Positions 7,771 through 17,900 of a stretch of DNA of 47,321 nucleotides are shown one piece after another. The notes beneath the pieces were generated by a model. The model saw nothing but the letters and a program-made list of their open reading frames with translations, did no database searches and was not told the DNA's origin. The position numbers were made by a program, and so were the translations under genes. Every line of letters begins with the position of its first letter. The first letter of the stretch is position 1. The DNA comes from Pseudomonadota bacterium (GTDB taxonomy: Bacteria; Myxococcota_A; Polyangia; Polyangiales; JAKSBK01): assembly GCA_022361155.1 (NCBI GenBank), contig JAKSBK010000034.1:1-47321 (forward strand), read 5' to 3'.

Positions 7771-10700
7771 GGGCGCCTGGAGCCTGCAGCTTGCCGCTCG
7801 TGGTATTCCTGCAGCGAGCGCACGCGGGGTTCTGCGTTGGTCTCGGTGGCCACGGCACCCGCTGCCGCAGCCGCAGCCGCGATCGTGGTGAAATAGGGCA
7901 CTCCGGACATCAGGGTCTGCCTGCGCAGCGAGAAGCTGTCCTGAATCGCTTCCTCCCCCGATGTCGTATTCACGACAATGTCGATCTTGCCCGCCTTGAG
8001 CAGGTCCGCAATATGGGGGGAGCCTTCCTTTACCTTGTTGACGTGTTCGACAGGAATACGCGCGCCCCTCAGTGCGCAGCGAGTCCCGGTGGTCGCGATC
8101 AGGTTGAAGCCCTTCTCCCACAGGCGCAGCGCAATCTCGCAGGCTGCGGGCTTATCGGCATCTCGCACGCTGATGAACACGGTTCCGCAGTTGGGCAGGC
8201 CGTTGCCGCTGGCCAGCATGGACTTCAAAAAGGCTTCGGGAAAGGTGTCGGCGATGCCCATGACTTCGCCGGTGGAGCGCATTTCCGGACCCAAGATAGT
8301 GTCGACTCCGGGAAACTTCGCGAAAGGGAAGACAGATTCCTTGACTGCTACGTGCGGCGGTGTCAGCTCGCGATCGAAGCCAAGCTCGCTCAGCGTCTTT
8401 CCAGCCATGATCTTGGTCGCCAGCTGGGCGAGCGGCCGGCCGATTGCCTTGCTGACGAAAGGTACTGTCCTCGACGCTCTTGGGTTCACCTCGATCACAT
8501 ACACGGCGCTACCGCGAATCGCGAACTGCACGTTCATGAGGCCAACGACACCGAGCTCCACGGCCAGTGCACACGTCGACGAGCGGATGACCGCCAGCAC
8601 CTCGGGGGGCAACGTATGGGGTGGCAGCACCATGGTCGAGTCACCGGAATGTACCCCGGCAGCCTCGACGTGCTGCATCACTCCAGCGATTACGACCTGA
8701 GTGCCGTCCGAGAGACAGTCCACGTCCACCTCGATGGCGTCTTCGAGGAATTCGTCGACGAGAATCGTGCCGATCTCGCTGTCCTCGAGCGCCTCGAGCG
8801 CCAGACGAAGGTAGCGCTCGAGCGCCTCGCGCGAATGCACGATCTCCATGGCCCGCCCGCCGAGCACGTAGCTCGGTCGAACCACGACCGGCAGCCCCAA
8901 GCGATCCACCGCGTCGATCGCCTCGTTAGCGCCGCGCGCAATGTAGCCCCGCGGGCGGCGCAGCTTCAATGCCTCCAACAAGTCGTCGAACTTCTCCCTG
9001 TCCTCGGCTCTATCGATGGCTTCCGCCGGCGTTCCGAGCACCCGGACCCCCGCTCTGGCCAGCGGCACCGCCAGCTTCAGCGGGGTCTGGCCGCCAAACT
9101 GGACGATCACGCCGCCGGGACGTTCCGCTCGCACGATCTCCATGACGTCTTCGAACGTAAGGGGCTCGAAGTACAGCCGGTCCGAGACGTCGTAGTCCGT
9201 TGACACCGTCTCGGGATTGCAATTGACCATGATGGTCTCGATGCCCAGATCCCTGAGCGCAAACGCCGCATGAACGCAGCAGTAGTCGAACTCGATCCCT
9301 TGCCCGATTCGATTCGGTCCGCCGCCCAGGATCATGACCTTCTGTCGGTTGGACGACTGAACCTCGGAGCGCTCCCCCCACGTCGAATACAAGTAGGGCG
9401 TCAACGCCTGAAACTCAGCGGCACAGCTGTCCACGCGCGCATAGACTGGATGCAGCGCCGCCTCCTGCCGCTGCCGCCGTAGCGCCTGTTTGCCCTGGCC
9501 GACCGCCCGAGCAATGGCAGCATCCGACAATCCGAGCGACTTCGCCGAGGCGAGCGTCTCCAGGGGCAGCGGCGCGTCCAGTCGAGCGAGTCGCTGCTCC
9601 TCCTCCACGATTTGCGCCAGTTGAGACAGGAACCACGGATCGATCCCGGTAGCGGCCTGCACCTCGCGCTGCGTGGCGCCACAGCGGAACGCGTCCGCGA
9701 GGAACCAGAGTCGATCGCTGAGCGGCGTGCCAATAATCTGCAGCAGGGCCTCGCGCAGCTCCTCCCTCCCCGCCGCTCCCGCTTCCGAGGCCGCGCGGGG
9801 CAAGCTGTCAAGCTGCTGGCCCTTCCCCTCGTCGTCGGCAAGCCGCCCGGCAAGCTCGCAATAATCGATCTTACCAATCAGTGATGTCAGTCCATCGCGA
9901 CCATTCTCGAGCGCCCGCGAGGCCTTCAGCAGCGCTTGCTTGAAGGTCTTGCCGATCGCCATCACTTCGCCCACGGATTTCATTTGGGTGGTCAAGCGTG
10001 GATCGGCACCCGGAAACTTCTCAAACGCAAAGCGCGGGATCTTGACGACCACATAGTCAATGCTCGGTTCGAACGCCGAGTTGGTCCCGGTCACATCGTT
10101 GCGCAGCTCGTCAAGCCGGTAGCCTATCGCTAGTTTCGCTGCGATCTTTGCGATCGGGTAGCCCGTCGCCTTGGAAGCCAGGGCGCTCGATCGAGATACC
10201 CTGGGGTTCATTTCAATCACCACGACCCGCCCGTCGTCCGGGTTGACTGCAAACTGGATGTTGGAACCTCCCGTGTCCACGCCCACTTCCGTGATCACCG
10301 CCCGCGCCATGTTGCGCAGCCGCTGAAATTCCTTGTCGGTCAGCGTCATGGCGGGCGCCACCGTGATGGAGTCGCCCGTGTGCACGCCCATCGGATCCAG
10401 ATTCTCGATCGTGCAGATCACAGCGAAGTTGTCGGCATGGTCTCGAATCACCTCGAGTTCGAACTCTTTCCAGCCGAGGACGCTCTGCTCCAGGAGACAC
10501 TCGTGCGTTGGACTTTGTTGAAAAGCCCACTGGATCGCTGCCTCGAACTCTTCCGCCCGCTGCACTACCCCCCCACCGGATCCCCCCAACGTGTACGAGG
10601 GTCGCAGGATCACAGGAAGACCGATCTCGGCGACGGCCTCTCGAGCCTCCGCCAGAGTCCGGACAAGCATCGCGTGAGGCACGTCCAGGCCGATCCGCTC

Positions 10701-11108
10701 CATCGCCCGCTTGAAACCCTCACGATCCTCTGCTTTGCGGATCGCCTCGACGCCGGCGCCGATCAACCTGACGCCATGGCGCTGCAGCACGCCCCGTTCA
10801 GCCAGCGCCAGCGCTACGTTCAGCGCGGTCTGGCCACCGAGAGTTGGCAGCAAGGCGTCGGGCTGCTCCCGCGCGATAACGGCTTCGACGGTTCGCTCGT
10901 CCAGCGGTTCGATGTAGGTCCGATCAGCAAAATCGGGATCGGTCATGACCGTCGCCGGATTCGAATTGACCAGGATGACCTCGTAGCCCTCTTGACGCAG
11001 AGCCCTGGCCCCCTGCGTGCCCGAATAATCGAACTCGCATGCCTGCCCTATTACGATCGGTCCAGACCCAAGTAGGAGTATGCGTCGAATGTCGCTGCGC
11101 CGCGGCAT
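7767..11108 (-). CDS. carB: carbamoyl-phosphate synthase large subunit
   Basis: A 1113-residue protein of the expected length for CarB (about 1070-1110). It makes carbamoyl phosphate from glutamine-derived ammonia, bicarbonate and two ATP for pyrimidine and arginine synthesis. The two homologous ATP-grasp halves are clear: [19 protein letters not shown] near the N-terminus and [15 protein letters not shown] at about residue 590. The C-terminal MGS-like allosteric domain is also present ([32 protein letters not shown]). The start [17 protein letters not shown] at 11108 matches the family start; 12 further residues are open upstream. carA is not adjacent; tsaE lies 65 bp upstream. The last codons abut repeat element B, so the final residues (GSRRP) may have been replaced by its insertion. 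Confidence 0.96.
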   Translation of the reverse strand: MPRRSDIRRILLLGSGPIVIGQACEFDYSGTQGARALRQEGYEVILVNSNPATVMTDPDFADRTYIEPLDERTVEAVIAREQPDALLPTLGGQTALNVALALAERGVLQRHGVRLIGAGVEAIRKAEDREGFKRAMERIGLDVPHAMLVRTLAEAREAVAEIGLPVILRPSYTLGGSGGGVVQRAEEFEAAIQWAFQQSPTHECLLEQSVLGWKEFELEVIRDHADNFAVICTIENLDPMGVHTGDSITVAPAMTLTDKEFQRLRNMARAVITEVGVDTGGSNIQFAVNPDDGRVVVIEMNPRVSRSSALASKATGYPIAKIAAKLAIGYRLDELRNDVTGTNSAFEPSIDYVVVKIPRFAFEKFPGADPRLTTQMKSVGEVMAIGKTFKQALLKASRALENGRDGLTSLIGKIDYCELAGRLADDEGKGQQLDSLPRAASEAGAAGREELREALLQIIGTPLSDRLWFLADAFRCGATQREVQAATGIDPWFLSQLAQIVEEEQRLARLDAPLPLETLASAKSLGLSDAAIARAVGQGKQALRRQRQEAALHPVYARVDSCAAEFQALTPYLYSTWGERSEVQSSNRQKVMILGGGPNRIGQGIEFDYCCVHAAFALRDLGIETIMVNCNPETVSTDYDVSDRLYFEPLTFEDVMEIVRAERPGGVIVQFGGQTPLKLAVPLARAGVRVLGTPAEAIDRAEDREKFDDLLEALKLRRPRGYIARGANEAIDAVDRLGLPVVVRPSYVLGGRAMEIVHSREALERYLRLALEALEDSEIGTILVDEFLEDAIEVDVDCLSDGTQVVIAGVMQHVEAAGVHSGDSTMVLPPHTLPPEVLAVIRSSTCALAVELGVVGLMNVQFAIRGSAVYVIEVNPRASRTVPFVSKAIGRPLAQLATKIMAGKTLSELGFDRELTPPHVAVKESVFPFAKFPGVDTILGPEMRSTGEVMGIADTFPEAFLKSMLASGNGLPNCGTVFISVRDADKPAACEIALRLWEKGFNLIATTGTRCALRGARIPVEHVNKVKEGSPHIADLLKAGKIDIVVNTTSGEEAIQDSFSLRRQTLMSGVPYFTTIAAAAAAAGAVATETNAEPRVRSLQEYHERQAAGSRRP

Positions 11109-11173
11109 CCGCGCCCAGCTACCAGAGCCCGCGGAGCACCGCAAGTCCGTACGGGTAAGGCGCCCTGTGGCGC

Positions 11174-11662
11174 TCAGCCACTCGAATCCTCACACGCGCG
11201 CAGCGTGGCCAGCAGCCGTCGGCCCATGACCCCATGCGGAATCGAGTGGACGATCCTTCCGCCTCGAGGGGCAAAATCCAGCCTCAACACAAGGGCTTGC
11301 CTACCTAATCCGTTCAAGAAGCGCTCGCCCCACTCCACCAGCACCACAGCATCGCCACCCACTCGCTCGCGCAAACCGATCTCCTCCAGCGCCCGCCCGT
11401 CAGGCAGCCGGTAGAGATCCGCGTGAACGACAGGCACCCGACCCGGCAGCTCGTGCACCAAGGCGAACGTCGGGCTTGTCACTGCCACGCTCGCGGGCAC
11501 GCCGAGTCCTCTGGCCACAGCGCGAGCCAGGAACGTCTTGCCGGCGCCGAGTCCACCTTCGAACAGCAACAGGTCGCCCGGCCGCAGGGCCTTGGCCAGC
11601 GCCCTGCCGAAGCGCCGGGTATCGCGCCGTGTCGAGAGCTCCCGCTCATCGCTCGCTGGCAT
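11174..11662 (-). CDS. tsaE: tRNA threonylcarbamoyladenosine biosynthesis ATPase TsaE
   Basis: A 162-residue P-loop ATPase needed with TsaB, TsaC and TsaD for the universal t6A37 modification of ANN-decoding tRNAs. Walker A is [12 protein letters not shown]; further family motifs are [33 protein letters not shown] and [10 protein letters not shown] (Walker B). Length is typical (about 150-165). The ATG at 11662 was chosen because it gives the usual N-terminal length; a GTG at 11695 in the same frame is an alternative. It lies 52 bp downstream of the giant TPR gene and 65 bp upstream of carB. Confidence 0.92.
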   Translation of the reverse strand: MPASDERELSTRRDTRRFGRALAKALRPGDLLLFEGGLGAGKTFLARAVARGLGVPASVAVTSPTFALVHELPGRVPVVHADLYRLPDGRALEEIGLRERVGGDAVVLVEWGERFLNGLGRQALVLRLDFAPRGGRIVHSIPHGVMGRRLLATLRACEDSSG

Positions 11663-11714
11663 GGCACCGGTGCTGTCCACGTCGTCAGGACCCACCCTAT
11701 CCTGCAGCGCCTCC

Positions 11715-14700
11715 TTAGCCGATGTTGATCCGAGTCCCCAGAGCCTCCCTGAGACGAAAATACTCGTCCGCAGTGCTGAACAGCACAAGCTCCCTGACTT
11801 TGTCACGCGGGTTCAGGTCGCCCCCGGGCATTCCCGGATCGGCTTGGATCATGCGCGAGGCGATCTCGAGATCGTCGCACATCAAGAGCCCCGCACGGCA
11901 GGCGGTGATCTCCACGGACTGCATCCAGCGCTTGAGATCGGTTTTCGCCCCTCCTTGAAGGAGCCGTTTACCAACACTCACCAGCAAATGGTGATCGGCT
12001 GGCTCGGTGCCTTTGCGGATTTGTGCGGCCCACTGCTCCACGTGCTTGTCCTGGATGTCGACTCCCGCCAGACGCATCGCTGCAAGAAGAACCAACTTGA
12101 GCTCTTCCCTGGAAGCGAAAAGGGTCCGAATGAAATGTTCCCCCCTGTAGTATGCGAGATGCCTGCCCACGACGAACATCAGGTCATTCGGGCTGAACCC
12201 CGACAGCAGCGCGCTCCCGCATACCGAGGCTGGCGGCGAGGTAGCGACATAGGCGAGCCCTCCCTGCCGATCGGGGCACACGAAGAGCCTGGGTGTGAAC
12301 GGCAGCCCCAGCACCTGAGCGACAAATCCGAATGTCCGCGCAAACGTCAGCGTGGTACCGGCAAAATTGGTGACCTGCTGCTTCCGGTTGAGCCCCCACT
12401 GCTTGTCGCTCTTGTGCTTCAGCTTCAGCACCGCGGGAGCCACCCCTTCAAAGAGCTTGCCCACCAACGGATCCTCGCCAGGATGGAAAAGATCCTTCAA
12501 CCAAAGCTCGTTGCTCAGACGAGATGAGGGCCGTATGGGTCCTTTGGATTTGTACTGCTCATAAAACTGCAACTGTTGGTTGTCTGCCTTCTGCAGAAAC
12601 CTAGCCGTCGCCGCGACACACCAAGCCTTGTCGTAGGCTCTTGCGTCGAAGTACAACTTGTACAAATGGCGGTAGGAGTCGACTCGATAAGGATCTGCTC
12701 GTAGCAGCTTCTGGTGCTCGGCAATCGCATCGTTGATGCGGCTGGGCATCGCGGCATAGATCTCGGCCAGAATCTGATGCTCCTGCATGTTGTCGGGCTG
12801 CAGCGAGCTGGCCATCTTGAAAGCCTCCGCGGCCGCCTCGAAGTTCCGCTGCCGATCCCGGTAGATGACACCCAAAGCGTGCCAAAGGTTGAACTCGAGC
12901 CCCACATCGCCCTTGCCCGTGACACGATGCAGCATCTTGCGGTACGCCCGCTCGAGTCCCTTCCAGTCTTTCTGTTGCGTCGCCAGCCTGTTGATGGCCT
13001 CGAACGCCTTCAGCTGGCCCATCGGATCAGCATCCAGCGCAGCGTCGAAGTGCGAAATCGCCCGCTCGGGATCCTTTAGCTCATCGCGTACGATGACCCC
13101 GACGGTGTAGGCGTATTTGCCCTTCGCCTCGGGGCGCTGCTCGAGCTCCGACACACGCTCGATGATCTCGATCGTACGCTCCCATTGCCGCGTAATCTGA
13201 TACAGCGATAGCAGCTTATGCAGCACGCGATGGTCCTGGGGGCGTAGTGTCGCGGCTTCCTCGTAGGCGTCGATCGCCTTCGGGGCCGCGTTGAGCTTCT
13301 CCTTCCAGAGGTCGCCAATCCTCACCAGCATGTCGAAGCGCTCGGACTCCTCGGCCACTTCCAGGATGCGCTTCTTGAAGTGAACGACCTGCTGGAAGTC
13401 ACCGACCTTCTCGTGTGCTTCAACGAGCGCCTCGAGCGTAGGACGATGATAGCCGTCCTCCTCCAGCGCCTTATCGAACATATTGAGCGCTTTGCGATGG
13501 TCGCCTTGCTTGAGCTTGACGACTCCCAGCTTGTGAAAGACCTCGGTGATCTCGGGACCGTCCAGCTCGTCTCGATGGTGGACCAGCAATGTTTGAAAGT
13601 ACTTGAAAGCGTGGTCCCAATCCTGGGTCCGGTAGTACGTGGCAGCAAGCCCCCACAGCGAGGGCAGATGCGTCTTGTCGAGCTCGTAGGCCTGAGCATA
13701 GGCCCTGATCGCCTTGTCGTCGTTGTTGAGCTCGCGCTCGCAGATCGCGAGCTTGTACCACAGCTCTTGTCGTTCGCCGTGCTCCCGCTCCGTACCCCTC
13801 CTAACGAGCATCTCGAGCAATGGTTCTGCCGCCTGCCAGCGCTCGTGTTTCGCGTACTCGTCGACCAGAGGCAGCGCGGCCTCCTCGTTGTCCGAGTCCC
13901 GAGCCAAGGCCCGCTCGAAGCTCTCAATCCCCCGGTCGTGCTCATCAAGCTGATCGTCGTATATGCGTCCCAACTCGACGTGAAGCGCGGATACCTGGCG
14001 ATCACTCTGATCGATTTCAGCGGCCCGCTCCAATACTCGCGCAGCCGCGCGCCATTCCCCCGCGTCCCGGTGGATCGCAACCATCGCCTGCAATGCGGGT
14101 AGGTGATCGCTCTTGATCTCGACTGCCCGCTCGAACGCTTCCAAGGCGGCCTTGCGGTCCCCCATCTGCCCGTCGAGGATTTGGCCCATTCGGAAATGCA
14201 GGCTTACCAGCCGGTCGGGATCGGAGATCACCGTGGAAAGCTGCTGCATGTAGTCCAACGCCTGAGCCGGCTCTCCTTGTCTGTCGTAGAAGGTTGCCAA
14301 CGAGTCCAGCGCCTCGCTGTTGCGGTCGTCGAGGGCGAGGATATTCAGGTACGCGTCGATAGCCCGATCGGTGTCCTTGAGCTCCTTTGAGTAGACATCC
14401 CCAATGCTGCAATAGAGCTCGATCTTCTTGCCACGATCGGGCGTCGCGGCGATGTGTCTCTCGTACGTTTCAACCAGCCGGTCCCAGCGCTGCAACGAAC
14501 GGTTGAGCTTGCTGAGTGCCTCCAGCGTTGGCAGGTGCATGGGGTCGATGTCTACGATTTGCTCAAGGCGCTCAGCCGCTCGGTCCGGCTTTCGGAACTC
14601 ATCTGCCCACATCGTGGCCATTCGTTCGAGCAAGCCGATCTGCTCCTTCTCGGTTGCGCCTACCACAAGCATGCGCTCCAGCACGCCCAGAAGCTCCTGC

Positions 14701-14927
14701 CAGCGCTGCGTCTTGCCGTACAGACGCTCCAGCCCTTTGAGCGCTGCGATGTTCTCCTCGTCCGCTTCCAGAACCTTCTCGTACAAGCCAACAGCGGAAT
14801 CCAAGTCCTCCAGCTGCTCCTCGTAGATTGCCGCTATCTGAAGTCGTGTGGCCTGAGCCGCCTCCACGTCCTCTTGCGCGTTCAGCTTTCGCTCCAGCAC
14901 ATCGAGCAGCTGGGACCACCTGCGCTC
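11715..14927 (-). CDS. C-terminal part of giant TPR protein (after in-frame TAG)
   Basis: This is the continuation, in the same frame, of the gene at 14928-21872 beyond a single TAG. Coding resumes at once: ERRWSQLLDVLERKL is the expected completion of the interrupted TPR unit. The first possible internal start is a GTG at 14898-14900, which would give 1061 residues, but no Shine-Dalgarno is evident. The part up to about 12600 is TPR units; the last ~290 residues form a non-TPR globular domain with GTTLTFARTFGFVAQVLGL and FVVGRHLAYYRGEHFI, the latter resembling a degenerate M48-type metallopeptidase helix without the HExxH motif. If the TAG is real, this part is either untranslated, made from an internal start, or made by readthrough. 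Confidence 0.85.
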   Translation of the reverse strand, partial: ERRWSQLLDVLERKLNAQEDVEAAQATRLQIAAIYEEQLEDLDSAVGLYEKVLEADEENIAALKGLERLYGKTQRWQELLGVLERMLVVGATEKEQIGLLERMATMWADEFRKPDRAAERLEQIVDIDPMHLPTLEALSKLNRSLQRWDRLVETYERHIAATPDRGKKIELYCSIGDVYSKELKDTDRAIDAYLNILALDDRNSEALDSLATFYDRQGEPAQALDYMQQLSTVISDPDRLVSLHFRMGQILDGQMGDRKAALEAFERAVEIKSDHLPALQAMVAIHRDAGEWRAAARVLERAAEIDQSDRQVSALHVELGRIYDDQLDEHDRGIESFERALARDSDNEEAALPLVDEYAKHERWQAAEPLLEMLVRRGTEREHGERQELWYKLAICERELNNDDKAIRAYAQAYELDKTHLPSLWGLAATYYRTQDWDHAFKYFQTLLVHHRDELDGPEITEVFHKLGVVKLKQGDHRKALNMFDKALEEDGYHRPTLEALVEAHEKVGDFQQVVHFKKRILEVAEESERFDMLVRIGDLWKEKLNAAPKAIDAYEEAATLRPQDHRVLHKLLSLYQITRQWERTIEIIERVSELEQRPEAKGKYAYTVGVIVRDELKDPERAISHFDAALDADPMGQLKAFEAINRLATQQKDWKGLERAYRKMLHRVTGKGDVGLEFNLWHALGVIYRDRQRNFEAAAEAFKMASSLQPDNMQEHQILAEIYAAMPSRINDAIAEHQKLLRADPYRVDSYRHLYKLYFDARAYDKAWCVAATARFLQKADNQQLQFYEQYKSKGPIRPSSRLSNELWLKDLFHPGEDPLVGKLFEGVAPAVLKLKHKSDKQWGLNRKQQVTNFAGTTLTFARTFGFVAQVLGLPFTPRLFVCPDRQGGLAYVATSPPASVCGSALLSGFSPNDLMFVVGRHLAYYRGEHFIRTLFASREELKLVLLAAMRLAGVDIQDKHVEQWAAQIRKGTEPADHHLLVSVGKRLLQGGAKTDLKRWMQSVEITACRAGLLMCDDLEIASRMIQADPGMPGGDLNPRDKVRELVLFSTADEYFRLREALGTRINIG

Positions 14928-14930
14928 CTA
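14928..14930 (-). other. in-frame amber codon splitting the giant TPR gene
   Basis: On the minus strand the frame reads LEHLYG, TAG, ERRWSQLLDVLER. Aligned with other units of the same protein (LERLYG-K-TQRWQELLGVLER, LDRLYG-A-TRRWGELAKIL), the stop occupies a position normally filled by K, Q or A. A CAG or AAG codon is one substitution away from TAG. No frameshift is involved. Confidence 0.9.
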
Positions 14931-17900
14931 TCCATAGAGATGCTCGAGCGCCTCCAGGGCCCTCGGCTGGCTCGGAAACGCTTGCAGCGCTTGCTCGTAG
15001 TAGCCGATCGCGCGCTCGGGCTGTCCCAGATGCTCTCCGTGCAGCTCGCCCATACGAACGAGCACCTCGGCGAGATCGCGAGCCTCCTCCGTCATCTCGG
15101 AAATCTTGGCGAGCATCTTGCCGTAGACGTCCCACTGTTCAGTGCTCTGGTAGAGATCCGCCATGCCCTTCATCGCGGACAGATTGCGAGGCTCGATTGC
15201 CAGCACCTGCTCCAGATACGGAATGGCGTAGTCGGGGCGTCCTTCGCGGTTGTACCAGCGCGCGCACTTGAGACAGACCGCGATCTTGGTATCCGTCTGC
15301 TCCTCGCCAAGCGTCCCCAAGACCCCGTTCGCCGTTGTCAGCAGCTCGTTCCAACGTTGGGTCAGGCCCGCGACGCGTTCCAGTCGCTCGGCGACCTCGT
15401 CCCGCGTGAAATCCTGAGTCCATGCCAGCTGCAGCGCGTCGAACGCCCGATCGCGGTCCCCCAGATCCTGTTCGTAGATCTCCGCGAGACCGCATAGCAG
15501 CCTCACGCGCGCCTCGAGGTCCTCGTCCGCCTCGATTCGATGCAGATAGAGGTCCACCAGCTCCTCGAAACGGGCAGCCTCGCGGTAGGCGCCATCGAGG
15601 CGCTTGAAGGCTCGCTCGTGAAGCGGATCGATCTCCAAGACCGCATGCAGCGCCTTGGCGCTGCGGTCTTCGTCGCCAAGCTGCTCATCCGCCATCTCGG
15701 CGACTGCCAGCAGCACTTCGATACGCGATTGGTCTTCGGTGAGGGCCTCGGCGCGCTTCTGCAGCACAGCTACACAATCGTCCCACTGTCCCTCCCGTCG
15801 GTGAATCAGCTCCAGAGCATCCAGGGCGGCCAGGTTGCGTGGGTTCACATCCAACACAAGCTGGTAGGATTCCACCGCCTCAGCGGGCTGTTGGAGCTTG
15901 TCGAGGTACAGTGTCCCTAGCTGCATATGAACTTCCTCGAGCGTGGCCTCGTCCAAGGTCGTCGCCCCCACCTCGCTCACACGGTGCAGTGTATCGACCA
16001 AGTCGTTGAACGAACCCGCCGCACGATGGATCTCGGCGATTGCGAACAGCGCGGCCGTGCTTCCCGGCTCGATGTCGAGCACCCGCTCCCAGCTCTCGAG
16101 CGCGCTTCGGTCCCGCCCGAGCTTCTCGTACCAGATTCTGCCCAGGTCGGCGTAGATGCTCACGCGCAGGTCGTCGCCCTCCACCACCGCGGCTTCGCGC
16201 TCCAAGACTTCGACCAGATCCGTCCAATTCTCTCGGGAAGCATGGATATTGCCCAGTGCGTTGAGCGCTTCAGGTTGCTCGCCTCCGAGCTCCAACACCT
16301 GCTCCCAAAGCGCGATGGCACGGACGGGATCGCCGAGGCGGTCGTGAGCCAATCTCGCCATGCGCCCGAACACCTGCGCACGCTCGGAATCTCCAAACAC
16401 CGTTTGGCTTTCAAGCTCGAAAGCCTTGTATAGACTCGGCCAATCCGCTCGTCGCGTGTAGATGCTCTCGAGCGCGAAGATCGTTGGCTGGTGATCTGGC
16501 GCGAGGTCCTCGACGATGTGGACAAAGACGCGGATCGCGTCCTCGCCGCGGCCGAGGTCACGATCCAGCACCTGTCCTAGCCGGAAGTTGAGCTCGACCA
16601 GATCCAACGGATCCTCGGTGATGGCGATGCGTCTGGTCAGGATCTCGGCCAAGGCCTCGTGGGCACCGTGCTCTTGGTAGAGCCGATCCAGCGTCTGCAG
16701 GACCTCCGCCTCCCCCGGGTCGTGGGAGATGACAAAGCGGCCGGTCTCCTCGGCTCGATGCACATCATGCAGCTCGTGCTCGTAGATCCTCACTAGCGCC
16801 CTGCCGCAGCCTGTAATGACCTCGGGATCCTCGCTGGATTCCAGAACACTGGCGTAGGTGTTGGCCAGGATGTCCCAAGCCTGCAGGGAGCCGGCCAAGC
16901 GCTCCGCCTCGTGACGCGAGTGTTCGTGCAGCGGGTCCTCTAGAAGCGCGCGCTGCACCCAGAAAAACGCCTTACGAAGGTCCTCGGCACGGTCTTCGGC
17001 GGTTTCGGCCATACGGTGCATCATGGCGACGCGCTCCGAAACGTCGGCCTGGTAGCGCAGCTGAATCTCCTGAATGTCCACCAAGCGCCCGTAGTTTTCC
17101 TGATCGCGGTAGAGCGGCTCTAGGATCTCCCCCACGGCGAGCGGTTCGATACCCGCATCGAAGAGGCCCTCGAGTGCTTGGATCGTCTCGGCGTGATCGG
17201 GTGCGGCGGCCAAGACTTCCTGGTACTGCTTCAGTGCCTCGCCTACCCGACCCAGAAACGTCTCGTGGACCTTGCCCAAACGATACCGCAACGAAAGCAC
17301 TTCGTCGGGCGTCCCCGCAAGCTCGACTTCCTGCAGCAGGATCTTGGCCAGCTCCCCCCAGCGACGCGTAGCCCCGTACAAACGATCCAGCGATTGGATG
17401 GCCTCGACGTGTCCCGGGTCAGCTTCGTACACAGCGCGGTAGCGTTCGATTGCCGTGTCCTGATCCACGACGCGCTGCTCGTAGATCTCAGCGACGCGAA
17501 ACATCAGCTCCACCACCGAATCGGGATCGATCTCGCTTAGAATCTGAAGTTGCGCGTCAAGCAGCCGCGCCACTTCCCCCCAGGCCTGAAGCTGCTCCGC
17601 CAAACGCTCCAGGGAGTGCAAGGTATCGGGGTTCTCCCTGTCGGCCGACAATGCCCGAGCGTAGGCGTCCAGCGCATCCTGCGGGCGGTCGAGATGCACC
17701 TCGTTGAGTTCTGCGACCTGGTGCAAGAGCTCGACCTTGCGTACTCGATCCTGCTCGTGTGCAGCCTGCACTTCCAGCACACCAACAAGCTTCGCCCAGT
17801 CCCCTTCGCCTCGATACAGCGGCTCCAGGACCTCCGCCGCACTCAGCGCCTCGCGGCCACCTGCCACCATGCGCTCGAGCGCCTTTACGCTGGGAGCATG

